Assembly: GCF_035046485.1 (NCBI RefSeq)
Contig: NC_085138.1
Span: 17,544,440-17,608,439, forward strand
Direction: 5' to 3'
DNA: 64,000 bases
From: Aedes albopictus
Taxonomy: Eukaryota; Arthropoda; Insecta; Diptera; Culicidae
Every line of letters begins with the position of its first letter. The first letter of the stretch is position 1. This document shows, piece after piece, positions 36,801-47,985 of the stretch. Position numbers and translations under genes: made by a program. The notes beneath the pieces were generated by a model that was not told the origin of the DNA, made no database searches, and saw only the letters and a list, made by a program, of their open reading frames with translations.

Positions 36801-38128
36801 TCAATATAATTTAATGTGTTGATTTTTCCGCAATACTTTGTTTTGAGCACTTTAAGAGCAGCCAAAAACTCACAATTTTGTCGAAGACGCCAAGTTTGTA
36901 TCTCATCGATTTTCAAAGTTACATCTGCTTTTTTATGAAAAAAATCGTATTTTCAAAATTCAATAAAAAGCTTCAAACAAAAAAGGTACCTGCAGTTTTT
37001 TCACCATAAATAGAACGGAGTACGATCTTTCCAATGCAATCGGGAGATTTAAAATCCATTTGCTCCTTTTTGAGATATGACTTTAAAAAAAAAAGTGATT
37101 TTTCAAAGAAAAATGCCAATATCTTTTTAACCTGGAGAGTTAGAACATTGAGCTCTTTGAAAAAACTATGCGTTATTGATAGTTCTAAAAGTACTAGAAA
37201 CAAAGTTTTTACGAGAAACGAACGAATTAAAAGTTATTTCAAGAAAACAGAATTTCATGGATCACCCTAACATGAATCTTTTAAAAAAATATAAGTTAGG
37301 AACCATATGAGATAGAATAATGGTTTCTTCGGCAAACTTACTCCAAATAAGTTGTTTTACAACTTTGTAGAACATTTTGTAAACGTACATAAAACTATTA
37401 AAAAGCAGATGTTTGGATCAGCTAAACTAGAGGGACCACCCTAATTTCACAATAATGAAAAAAAAGGTCGAAAAATAAGAAGAAACTTTCCCAAAGACAC
37501 CATGTATCTAAAACTTATGGTGCAGGCACAAACATTTTTGTCTTCGTAAATACGGCTCTGGACCCATTGTGCATTGAGCTTGCTCGAGAATTCTAGAAGC
37601 ATTTGAGTATATTCCTCGACTTTTTGTGATTATTTAGGAATACTAATGAATATTTGAGCCTGCTAAGCTTATTCGAGGATTCTTGAAGAATGTTAGGAGT
37701 TTTCCTCGATTTTACGATAACTGAAAAATTCAGATGCATATTTGAGTTCACTGAGCTTGCTCGAGGATTCTTTAAGAGTTTAAGAGTATTCCTCGATTTT
37801 TTTTGTGATTATTTAAGAATTCTAATGAATATTTGAGTACACTGAGCTTGCTCAAGAATTCTTGAAGAATTTGAGAATATTCCTCGACTTTTTGTGATTA
37901 TTTAGGAATACTAATGAATATTTGAGCCTGCTGAGCTATTTCGAGGATTCTTGAAGAATGTTAGAAGTTTTCCTCGATTTTACGATAATTGAAAAATTCA
38001 GATGAATATTTGAGTTCACTGAGCTTGCTCGAGGATTCTTGAAGAGTTATAGAGTATTCCTCGATTTTTTGTGATTATTTAGGAATACTAATGAATATTT
38101 GAGTTCACTGAGATTGCTCGAGGATTGT
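27880..38128 (-). repeat. 88/89-bp satellite array in about 177-bp dimers
   Basis: Successive landmarks TAATGAATATTTGAG at 29301, 29390, 29479 and 29568 give a period of 88-89 bp. Two monomer types alternate: one with TTTTTGTGATTATTTAGGAAT, the other with TTTTACGATAATTGAAAAATTC. Together they form a dimer of about 177 bp. The minus strand stays open through long stretches as a 59-residue repeating peptide, which I treat as a by-product. The array spans about 8.3 kb once the 1,969-bp insertion at 35603 is removed, so roughly 90 monomers. A small T-rich foreign insert sits at about 28023-28083. Some junctions skip or double a monomer type, so the dimer order is imperfect. Confidence 0.92.
35603..37571. 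mobile_element. 1,969-bp long-inverted-repeat element inside the satellite
   Basis: The ends CACAATGGGTCCAGAG and CTCTGGACCCATTGTG are complements, and pairing continues for about 850 bp per arm (35603-36453 and 36723-37571) around a loop of about 270 bp. The flanks read TACATTG and CATTGAGCTTG. Removing one CATTG restores a normal satellite monomer, so a target duplication of about 5 bp is likely; a 3-bp ATT reading is also possible because the ends are palindromic. Overlapping frames inside (36973-37203, 37034-37270, 35904-36104) mirror each other in the two arms and have no domain. It resembles a foldback-type or MITE-like DNA transposon. Confidence 0.9.
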
Positions 38129-38330
38129 TCATTGAATTTAAATATTCACCAGAATTCCCAGGTCATCATAAAAATCAACAAATATTCACAAATACTTCAA
38201 GAACCCTCGAGCAAGATGATTGAACTCAAATACTCACCAGAAATCCCAGGTCATCATAAAAATAAATAGAAATTCACTAATACTTCAACAAACCCTCGGG
38301 CAAGCTCATTGAACTCAAATATTCACCAGA
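38129..38330 (+). repeat. Inverted tail of the 88-bp satellite
   Basis: After ATTGCTCGAGGATTG the repeat continues as its own reverse complement: GAACTCAAATATTCACCAG, then CGAGCAAG, matching CTTGCTCG and GAATATTTGAGTTC of the main array. About two diverged monomers are present. Confidence 0.8.
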
Positions 38331-38334
38331 ATTC

Positions 38335-38835
38335 TTTCCATTAGGAATTTCTTTTCGGAATTTCCTTTAGGAATTTCCTTTCGGAATTTTCCATAGGAAT
38401 TTCCTTTCGGAATTTCCTTTAGGAATTTCCTTTTGGAATTTCCTTTTGGAATTTCCCTAGGAATTTCCTTTCGGAATTTCCTTTAGGAATTTCCTTTCGG
38501 AATTTCCTTTAGAAATTTCCTTTCGGAACTTCCTTTAGGAATTTCCTTTCGGAACTTCCTTTAGGAATTTCCTTTCGGAACTTCCTTTAGGAATTTCCTT
38601 TCGGAACTTCCTTTAGGAATTTCCTTTTGGAATTTCCTTTAGGAATTTTCTTTCGGAATTACCTACAGGAATTTTTTTTTCGGAATTTTCTTTAGGAATT
38701 TCCTTTAGGAATTTCCTTTAGGAATTTCCTTTCGGAATTTTCCTTACGAATTTCCTTTCGGAAATTCCCTTACGAATTTCCTTTGGGAATTTCCTTTAGG
38801 AACGTCCTGTAGGAATTTTCTTGGGGAATTCCAAT
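38335..38835 (+). repeat. 13-bp satellite, about 38 units
   Basis: Units GGAATTTCCTTTC and GGAATTTCCTTTA alternate, giving a 26-bp dimer in places. Local variants (GGAACTTCC) are regularly spaced at 38525-38605. It shares the GGAAWTTCC core with the 23- and 24-bp arrays. Confidence 0.9.
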
Positions 38836-39330
38836 GCTACCCCGGATTACGGTAGTACGAATTTTTCGGTCAACTGTGCTCATGCTAATCTGATTTTTTT
38901 TCTGACTATTGATAACTCAGGATTTCCTTAAAAATATTTCAGTAGGCCATGAATTCCAAGAGAAATTGCGCATTTTTGAAAAATCTGAACCTGATTCCGT
39001 TGCGGTAACGATATGGTAGGCTGATTTTGAAGAAGCTGTTACATAATTGCCACTTACCTTTAAATTTCCAAAGAACACAATTTTAGGGATCTTCGCATAT
39101 TGGTTGATTGTGATAGGTTTTTCTACGCTTTTTTTTTCATGCGCACGCATGCCAATTTTATATTTGCTTTCAAGGGCATAGCCAGCTTTTCGGCCAGGGG
39201 GAGGCGAGCACCCTTACACTGAAAACCAAATTGCAGTAACAAGGAGTTCAAATACTTCATCATTAAAAAAAAATAAAAGTGAAGTATAAAATATGTGTGA
39301 TTAACAGGAATGGTTCAATGGAAGAATCAT
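38836..39330. other. Unique-looking DNA between satellites
   Basis: No tandem period and no supported gene. Short A/T runs at about 38897-38902, 39129-39136 and 39265-39274. Confidence 0.5.
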
Positions 39331-42300
39331 ATATGACTATAATCCTGAGGAATTCCTCAAGATATTGCTTCAGGAATTTCTTAACCAATGCCATCATGAA
39401 TTTGAATTTATCCAGCAGTTTCTCCAGAAATTTCTCTATTATTTTTCCAGGTTATTTTAATGTAGATATTCCAGCAGAAATTACCTTCGGAAAACTTGCA
39501 GTAATTCCGTTGGCAATACCTTCAGAAATTTTATCAATAATTCCTCCAGATGTTTTATTACGAATTTCACCATGCATTCTTTTGAGAATATCTCCAGTAA
39601 TTTTTTACAAATATCATTCTTAATTCCACCAGAAATCCGTTTGAGAAGCTCCAGAAAATACTTTAAGAATTTCTCCGGGAATTCTTTCAAAAAATCCAAT
39701 CAAACTAAGATTCCTTTCCTTGAGGAACACCCTTAGAATTTTTTGGAGAAATTTCTTCGAAAAACCCTTTAATGAATTTCTTAGAAATTACCCGAAAAAA
39801 ATCTTTGAAAATTTCTAAAGGAATACCTTCGGAAATTCCTGGAGGAATATCTTTGGAAGTTGCTAGAGGAATGCATTCGGAAATTTTTAAAGGAATCAAT
39901 TAAAAAATAATTTCAGGAATTTATTTCGAAAATCCTTGAATAATTCCACCGAAAATTCCTTGACAAATTCTTCAGAAATTTCTTGAGGAATTCCTTCATT
40001 TCTAAAGCTCCTTGAGAAATTCCATAAAACATTCCTTCGAGAGTTCTTCTACGATTTCCTTTAGAAGATTCTTCGGGAATTTCTTGAGGAATTTCTTTGA
40101 AATAGATATAAAATATTCCTTGAGGAACTTCTTCGGAGTTTTCGTGAGAAATTCTTCCGAAAATTCTTGGAGGAATTCATCCGGAAATTTCTGTGAGAAT
40201 TATTTCCCAAATTCCTGAAGCAATTCTTTCGAAAATATTGAAAAAAAACACTAAAAGTCTCATGAGATATCCCTTCTCAAATTCCATAAGGAATTTCTTT
40301 AAAATTATTTCAAAACTTCCTTGAAAAAATATTTCGGAAATTCCTGAAGAAATGCTTTTTGTGATTTATTATTTCCTAGGGGAACTCATTCGGAAATTCT
40401 TTGAAGAAGTCCTTTGAAAATGCCTTGGTAAGGAAAATTCGGAAATTGTTAAAGGAGTTTGCTTGGAAATTTTTTTGACATATGTCTGAAATGTCTTATG
40501 GAATACCTTCGGAAATTTCGTGAGAAATTGTTTGATAAGTTCGTTGAGGAATTTTTTCGTTTTTTCATTAATCTTTACGAAATTCCTCAAGGAATTCCAG
40601 CGAAAGATCCTTGAGAAGTTTCTTCGGAAATTTCTCAAGAAATTTCTTAAAAAATGTATTGCGGAACTTCTACGAAAACTTGAGAAACTTCTTCAAACAT
40701 TCCTTCAGAAACACGTTTGGGGATTATGTGAGAAAATCCTAAGGAAATATTTTGAGGACAACCGTCAAAAATTTTTGAAGAAATTCATTCGGAAATTTTT
40801 GAAGGTATCTCAAGGCAAATCGATAAGAAATTTCTTTGGAAATTCCGGGAGGGATTTCTTTGGAAATTCGTAGAGGAATTCCTTCGGAAATTCAGGAGGA
40901 AATCTTTTGAAAATTCCAGGAGAAATTCCTTTGAAAATTCCTGGAGGAATTCCTACGGAAATTCCTGGACAAACTCCTCCGGAAACTCATGGAGGAATTC
41001 TTCGGGAAAATTCTGGAGGAATTCCCTCGGAAATTCTTGGAGGAATTCCTTCGAGAATTCGTGGAGGATTTCCTGCGGGAATTCCTGGAGGAATTTCTTC
41101 GGAAATTACTGGAGTAATTCCTTCGGAAATACCTGGAGAAATTTCATCCTGAAATTTCTGGAGGAATTCCTTCGGAAATTAATGGAGGAATTCATTCAGA
41201 AAATCCTTGAGCGATTCCTTCGCAAAAGTCCTGGAGGAATTCCTTCTGAAATTTATGAAGGAACTCCTTCAGAAATTCGTGATGGAATTCCTGGAGAAAT
41301 TCTTTCGGAAATTCCTGGTGGAATTCCTTCGGATACTCATGAAAGAATTCCTTCGGAAATTCCGGCAGGATATCCTTTGAAAATTCCAAGTGAAATCCCT
41401 TTGAAAATCCCTGGAGGAATTCCACCAGAAATTACTGCAGGAATCCCCTCGGATATTCCAGGAGGAATTCCTTCGGAAATTGCTGGAAGATTTCCTTCGG
41501 AAATTCCTGAAGGAATTCCTTCGGAAATTTATGAAGGAATTCCTTCGAGAATTCCAGGAGGAGTTCCATCGGAAATTGCAGAAGGAATTTCTTTGAAAAT
41601 TCCTGGAGGATCTCCTTCGGAAATTTCTGGAGAATTTCCTCCAGAAATTTCTGAAGAAACTCAGCAGGAAATTCATGGAGGAATTTCTCAGGAAATTCCT
41701 GGAGGAATCCCTTTGAAAATTCGTGGAAGAATTTCTTCAGAAATTCGTGAATGAATTCTTTCGGAAAATTTCTGGAGCAATTCCTTCGGAAATTCATGGA
41801 GGAACTCCTTTGGAAAATGCTTTAGGATGTCCTTCGCAAAATTCCTGGTGGAATTCCTTCGGAAATTCGTGGAGGGATTCCGTCAGAAAATTTCTGGAGG
41901 AATTCCTTTGGAAATTCATGTAGGAATTCCTTCGGACATTCATGGAGGAATTCCTTCGGAAGTTCCAGAGGAAAAAAATCCTAGAAGAATTTCTTCGGAA
42001 ATTCGTAGAGGAATTCCGTCGGAAAATTTCTGGAGGAATTTCTTCGGAAAATCCTTCTGAAATTCCTTGGCAAAATTCCTGGAGGAATTTATTCGGCAAT
42101 TCATGGAGGAATTCCTTCGAAAATTCATGGAGGGATTTCTTCGGACATTCATGAAGGAATTCCTTCGGAAATTCCAGGAGGAAATCCTTTGAAAATCCTA
42201 AGAGGAATTACCTTGAAAATTCCTGGAAGAATTCCTTCGGAAATTCCTTTAAAAATTCCTCCGTAAATTCCTAGAGTAATTCCTCCAGAAATTTGTGGAG

Positions 42301-42481
42301 GATTTTTTCTGAAATTTCCTGGATGAATTTCTCCGGGAGTTCCTGGAGGATTTCTCTCGGAAATTCCTGGAGGAATTGCCACGGAAATTCCTGAAGGAAT
42401 TCTCTCGGAAATACATGGAGGAATTCATTCGGAAAATCCTTCGCAAAATTCCAGACGGAATTACATCGGAAATGCATGGAA
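39331..42481 (+). repeat. 24-bp satellite, forward arm
   Basis: Unit core GGAATTCCTTCGGAAATTCC plus TGGA, period 24, a multiple of 3. One frame therefore gives an 8-residue repeat (IPGGIPSE). Units are degenerate at 39331-40880 and clearer at 40900-42440. Open frames here and in the reverse arm are by-products of the unit. Confidence 0.9.
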
Positions 42482-42511
42482 AAATTCCTTTGGAAATTTC
42501 CAAAGGAATTT
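42482..42511. other. Perfect 30-bp palindrome at the strand flip of the 24-bp satellite
   Basis: Half-site AAATTCCTTTGGAAA is followed directly by its exact complement. To the left the unit reads TTCCTTCGGAAATTCC; to the right it reads GGAATTTCCGAAGGAA. The orientation changes at this palindrome, with no unrelated DNA between the arms. Confidence 0.92.
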
Positions 42512-45500
42512 CTCCAGGAATTTCCGACAGAATTTCTCCTGAAATGTCTGAAGGAATTCTTCCTGGAATTTCCAAAAAAAAAATCCTTCAGGAATTTCCA
42601 AAAGAGTTTCTCCAGGAATTTCCGAAAGAATTTCCAAAGGAATTCCTCCAGGAATTTCCAATGGAATTCCTCCGGGATTTAAAAAAAAATCCTCCAAGAA
42701 TTTCCGAAGGAATTCCTCCAGGAATTTCCGAAATAATTGATCCACGAATTTCAGAAGGAATGCATCCAAGAGATTCCGGAGGGATTTCTCCAGGAAATTC
42801 CGAAGAAATTCCCTTAAGAATTTCAGAAAGAATTCCTGCAGGAATTTCCAAAGGAAATCCTCCATGAATCTTCAAACGAATTCGTCCAGCAATTTCCGAA
42901 GAAATTCCTCCCGGAATTTCCGAAAGAATTCCTCCAGGAATTTTTGAAGGAATACCTAATGGAATTTGTAAAGCAATTCCTCCATGAATATTCGAGAGAA
43001 TTCCTCTTGGAATTTCCAAAAAAAATCCAAAAAGACTTTCCGAAAGAACATCTCCAGGAATTTCCGAAGGAATTCGTCCAATAATTTCCGAAGAAATTAT
43101 TCCAGCAATTTCCGAAGGAATTCCTCCTGGAATTTCCAAAGGAAATCGTCCAGTAATTTCCGAAGGAATTCCTCCAGGAATCATAAAAAGCATTCCTCTA
43201 AGAAGTTTAGAATGATTTTTTTTTCCAGGAATGTCCTAAGGAATTCATCCAAGGATTTTCTCAGGAATTTCTCTATAGATTTCTGAAAGAATTCCTCCAG
43301 GAATTTCCGGAGGTATTCATCCAAGATTTTTCGAGGGAACTCCCCAAGGAATTTCCGAAGGAATTCCTGCAGAAATTTCTGAGAAATTCCTTCAGGAATT
43401 TCCGAACGAATTTCTTCAGGAATTTCCGAAGGAATTCTTCCAGGAATTTGCGAAGGGATTCCTCCAAGAATTTTGGAAGGAATTCCTTCTGGATTTTTTT
43501 AAGGAATTCCTCCAGGATTTTTTTGAAGGAATTGCTTCAGGAATTTCCGAATGAATTCCTCCAGAAATCTCCACAGGAATTCGTCCAGCAATTTCCGAAG
43601 GAATTCCTCCCGGAATTTCTGAAAGAATTCCTCCAGAACTTTCCGAAAGTATTCATCCAAGATTTTTCGAAGGGCCCCGACAAGGAATTTTCGATGGAAT
43701 TCCTCCAGTAATTTCCGAACGAAGTCCTTCAGGAATTTCCGATGGAATTTCTCCAGAAATTTCCAAAGGAATTCTTACAGGATTTGCGAAGGGATTCCTC
43801 CATGAATTATGGATGGCATTCCTCCAGAAATTTCCAATGGAATTCGTCCAGCAATTTCCGATGGAATTCCTGCAGGAATTTCCGAAAGAATTCATCTAGG
43901 AATTCCTAAAGGAATTTCTCCTGGAATTTCTGAATGAATTCCTCCCGGAATTTCCGAAAGAATTCCTCCAGGAATTTTTGAAGGAATTCCTAATGGAATT
44001 TGTAAAGCAATTCCTTCATGAATATTCGAGGGAATTCCTCTTGGAATTTCCAAAAATCAAATCCAAAAGGAATTTCCGAAGGAATTCGTCCAATTATTTC
44101 CGAAGAAATTATTCCAGCAATTTCCGAAGCAATTCCTCCTGGAATTTCCAAAGGAAATCGTCCAGTAATTTCCGAAGGAATTCCTCCAGGAATCATAAAA
44201 AGCATTCCTCTAAGAAGTTTAGAATGATTTTTTTTCCAGGAATGTCCTAAGGAATTCATCCAAGGATTTTCTCAGGAATTTCTCTATAGATTTCTGAAAG
44301 AATTCCTCCAGGAATTCCCGGAGGTATTCATCCAAGATTTTTCGAGGGAACTCCCCAAGGAATTTCCGAAGGAATTCCTGCAGAAATTGCCAAAGGTATT
44401 CCTTCAGGAATTTCCGAACGAATTCCTTCAGGAATTTCCGAAGGAATTCTTCCAGGAATTTGCGGAGGGATTCCTCCAAGAATTTTGGAAGGAATTCCTT
44501 CTGGATTTTTTAAAGGAATTCTTCCAGGATGTTTTGAAGGAATTGCTTCAGGAATTTCCGAAGCAATTCCTCATGGAATTTCCGAAGGAATTCCTCCAGG
44601 AATTCCTAAAGAAATTCCTTCTGGAATTTCCGAATGAATTTTTCCAGTAATCTCCACAGGAATTCGTCCAGCAATTTCCGAAGGAATTCCTCCCGGAATT
44701 TCTGAAAGAATTCCTCCAGAACTTTCCGAAAGTATTCATCCAAGATTTTTCGAAGGGCCTCGTCAAGGAATTTTCGATTGAATTCCTCCAGTAATTTCCG
44801 AACGAAGTCCTTCAGGAATTTCCGATGGCATTCCTCCAGAAATTTCCAATGGAATTCGTCCAGCAGTTTTCGATGGAATTCCTTCAGGAATTTCCGAAAG
44901 AATTCATCTAGGAATTCCTAAGGGAATTTCTCCTGGAATTTCCGAATGAATTCCTCCGGGAATCTCCAAAGGAATTCGTCCAGCAATTTCTGAAGGAATT
45001 CCTCCCGAAATTTCTGAAAGAATTCCTTCGGAGTTTCCTGGAATCTCCGAAGGAATTCCTCCAGGAATTCCGCTAGGAATTTCCGAAGGAATTCCTGCAA
45101 GAATTTCCAAAAATAATCCAAAAAATATTTCCGAATAAAATCCTCCACGACTTTCCGAAGGAATTCCTCCAGGAATTTCCAAAAGCATTCCTCCAGGAAG
45201 TTTGGAATTATTTTGTCCAGGAGTTTCGTAAGGAATTCACCTAAGGATTTCCTCACGAATTTCTCTATGGATTTCTGAAAGAATTCCTCCAGGAATCACC
45301 GAAGGTAGTCATCCATGATTTTCCCAAGGAACTGCTCAAGGAATTTCCGAAGGAACCCTTCAGGAATTTCCGAAGGAATTTCTTCAGGAATTTGCGAAGG
45401 GATTCCTTCAGGAATTTTGGATGGAATTCCTTCATGAATTTCCAAAGAAATTCCTCCAGCTATTGCCGAAGGAATACCCTCAGGAATTTTCGAAGATATT

Positions 45501-45535
45501 CCTCCAAGAATTTCCGAAGGAATTCCTGCATACAT
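42512..45535 (-). repeat. 24-bp satellite, reverse arm
   Basis: The same 24-bp unit as 39331-42481 in reverse orientation (core GGAATTTCCGAAGGAATTCC). Minus-strand frames show the same IPGGIPSE-like repeat. Interruptions include A runs near 42571 and 42684. Confidence 0.92.
42950..45290 (-). repeat. About 1.0-kb higher-order duplication in the reverse arm
   Basis: The block with ATGAATATTCGAG near 42984 and CATTCCTCTAAGAAG, AATGTCCTAAGG and GAACTCCCCAAGG recurs at an offset of 1,015-1,034 bp (near 44018, 44205, 44240 and 44350). A third, more diverged copy of its middle section starts near 45185. Confidence 0.8.
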
Positions 45536-46012
45536 TAAAAAATACAAGGGTGCAGGAGAATTTTATTTTTACTAGTCAAAAACAGCTCTGATCATCTAAG
45601 TTTTTCGGTTAAGTTAGAATATAGTTGCTCGGTCAGGGGTTTTTGGGGTAAGACTTTAGATTTTAATAGTTTTATGTTTTCCATATATACATATACATCG
45701 CGTCGGTTTTGTCGGTTTTGGATATGTACGGCGGAAATAGGAGTCAAAATGGCATGATACCCTATATGTTGAACAATCCCGACAGATGTTTCACATTCAT
45801 TTTTTATTTCTATATATTACTGAAGGTTAAATCGGACAGAATATATTCGACAAATGATTTCCCTCGGTATTTATTCTGTATAAAAATTAAAAAAATCTCT
45901 TATCATAAAAGCCACCAAAATTGTTCAATGAACATTATTAGGATTCTTTCAAGTTTTCCTGCTAGGGTAAGTAATTCAGGCTCCTCTTGAAATTTTCAAA
46001 ATATTAAGTCAG
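45536..46012. other. Unassigned DNA, no supported gene
   Basis: No tandem repeat; one 93-codon open frame (45709-45990) without a recognisable domain. Confidence 0.4.
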
Positions 46013-46017
46013 TAATT

Positions 46018-46312
46018 CCACAGAGAACAGACATCCAGGCTAGAACAAATTTCGATCAGAAAGTTGTGTAAGGATTTGAATCTTCACTTGAGTAAGGTTG
46101 CAAACCAATATACGATGACAACACTAACGCCGCCAAACACCATATTGCCACAGTCAGTGGTGAATTGAAACATTTCAAGTGGTGAATTTAATTTGTATGA
46201 GAAATTAACCGATTGCAGCGCCACGGTATTGCCACTTGTGTTGCCGATTTCAAATGGCCGTTTAATTCCTTACACAGTTTCGGAACTGGACTTGGATGTC
46301 TGTTCTCTGTGG
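46018..46312. mobile_element. 295-bp MITE with perfect 20-bp TIRs
   Basis: Left end CCACAGAGAACAGACATCCA; the right end is its exact complement. TAATT flanks both sides (46013-46017 and 46313-46317), a plausible 5-bp target duplication. No coding frame. I recall this end as frequent in Aedes. Confidence 0.85.
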
Positions 46313-46317
46313 TAATT

Positions 46318-46723
46318 CTGACATGTTTTTTTAGGAATTTTGTCAACAACTCTGCTCTTAGTGTTGTATAAAAAAAATCATTTGGGAGTAACGTATGAGG
46401 AGTATTTTAATTTATCCTTCCCAAATTATGCCACACGACGGCTGGTCGCGACGATTATGGTCTAACAAATCAGCAAAACTTTCAATATACCTTTATAGCA
46501 CATCACCATCACATGTTCCGGTTTGAAAACTTACTTCGCTATTTCTTAAACATTTTGTGTAGAAAATGTGACACAACGGAAAAAACGTTAAAATATGCTA
46601 TGTTGACCAATACAAATTATCCCCTAGCTCTAGCATCTTTATTACATCCGCGAACTATGCATTTGTTCCATGTGAGCATAGCGACAAATCTTTTATATTA
46701 TTTTACCGTTTCATGTTGTTTCC
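46318..46723. other. Unassigned DNA, no supported gene
   Basis: No repeat recognised. The 85-codon frame at 46513-46770 runs into the 472-bp repeat, so it is unlikely to be a gene. Confidence 0.4.
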
Positions 46724-47195
46724 CATCATCCGCACGGGTGCCCACCGCAGGCCAGCCAAGAAACCGTTAGCTGCTGTTCGATCGCGGTGGCGCGCAATAA
46801 TTTTGGAAATGTTTTCATACAAATGCCTCTCAATGTAGATTTTTGTATGAAACCCCCTAATATTTATATACCATTCGACTCGTTTTTAGTTTCTGAGCAA
46901 AATGACCGTACATAGTTATATGATAAAACACATTTTTACGGGAGAAATCGTTGTGCAAACACAAAAATTTGCGGCATGGGAGCGGTTTTCCTACCAAAAA
47001 TTTTGGTGTTCTCGAGAGTCCAACTTTTTCAAATTTTGAGTAAAATCAAATATTTTTTTATGAAAATGAAGCCCAACATCTCAGCTACAGCGTGATTTGT
47101 TTTATATTTCGATATCTCTTTTCGTTAATTTTTAAAAAATCGAAACGTGCGCCGAAGTCGGGTTTTACCGGCCCGCCCGGTAAGCTTCCCCTTAA
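46724..47195 (-). repeat. 472-bp interspersed repeat, copy B (inverted)
   Basis: Reverse complement of 26702-27173 at full length, read by eye without a mismatch. The flanking sequences differ immediately outside both ends (apart from a possible GAAACAA word), so the boundaries are sharp. Confidence 0.9.
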
Positions 47196-47338
47196 AGGAG
47201 AAGCGTGAGGAGGAAGCGACAATCGAAACAGTTATTCGAACGTGTGTGGTGCATCCTATAAGTTGCATTCTCTTCGACAGCGATCCCAAGTTCTCTGCAA
47301 AGTTCAAGTTCAAACAAGATTAGAATATGCGGGTGAAC

Positions 47339-47476
47339 CAAGCCCGTGCACAAGGGGGGGGGTTTTGGGGGTTAAACCCCCCCCATAACCGACTATTTTT
47401 ACACTAGGCGCCCCTCCGCCTTTTACCGAAATTGGCAAAAACCCCTCCCTTGGCGCCATTTCTGTGCACGGGCCTG
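47339..47476. mobile_element. 138-bp hAT-type MITE with an 8-bp duplication
   Basis: The ends CAAGCCCGTGCACA and TGTGCACGGGCCTG are near-perfect complements. GGGTGAAC flanks both sides (47331-47338 and 47477-47484). Eight-bp duplications and CA-G ends fit the hAT superfamily. Related copies lie at 56102-56238 (opposite orientation) and 48745-48847 (truncated). Confidence 0.88.
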
Positions 47477-47484
47477 GGGTGAAC

Positions 47485-47985
47485 AATCGGTTTTTGAGGA
47501 AGGGGGGATGTGGGAAATCGGTAGCTCAATTGTGGCAATAACAAGCTTGGAATTTATGCCATTTGTGTAACATAAATTAACACTATGTTTGCACGGGTGC
47601 GTACGTGTTTGGGGGGAAAATTTGGTTTGGTAAATAGGAAGAGCGCTGTTGAAAGTGTTGTTTCAATTACTTTTGCAGCAGATGATTAAACTGTTCACCG
47701 TAGAGTAATGGTTATGCCCAAGGTGACTGGTAAAGTTTTCAATAATAATTTTATGAATTAAATGAAAGTTTGAAGTTGTTTAATTTACCCAAAATCCTCC
47801 TTTAACATAACTTCATTTCTTTATCTAATTATTTACAATACTGGAGGCACAAGTGTATCGTTTCGTTTCAATTATCATAAAAACAACTACGCACGCAGTC
47901 TTACATTAACACACGATGTTTACTACTCGCCCAATGCATCAACACGGGTACCCCTGAAGAAAACACTAACCCCGGATTCTCCAGT
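47485..47985. other. Unassigned DNA, no supported gene
   Basis: No repeat or coding feature recognised. Confidence 0.4.

Noticed and set aside
35904..37270. Paired open frames with near-identical peptides on opposite strands as a conserved protein
   Set aside because: They are the same sequence seen in the two inverted arms of one transposon and carry no domain.
40907..43193. Proline/glycine-rich IPGGIPSE repeat protein (structural or collagen-like)
   Set aside because: The peptide is the translation of the 24-bp satellite and switches strand with the array at the palindrome.
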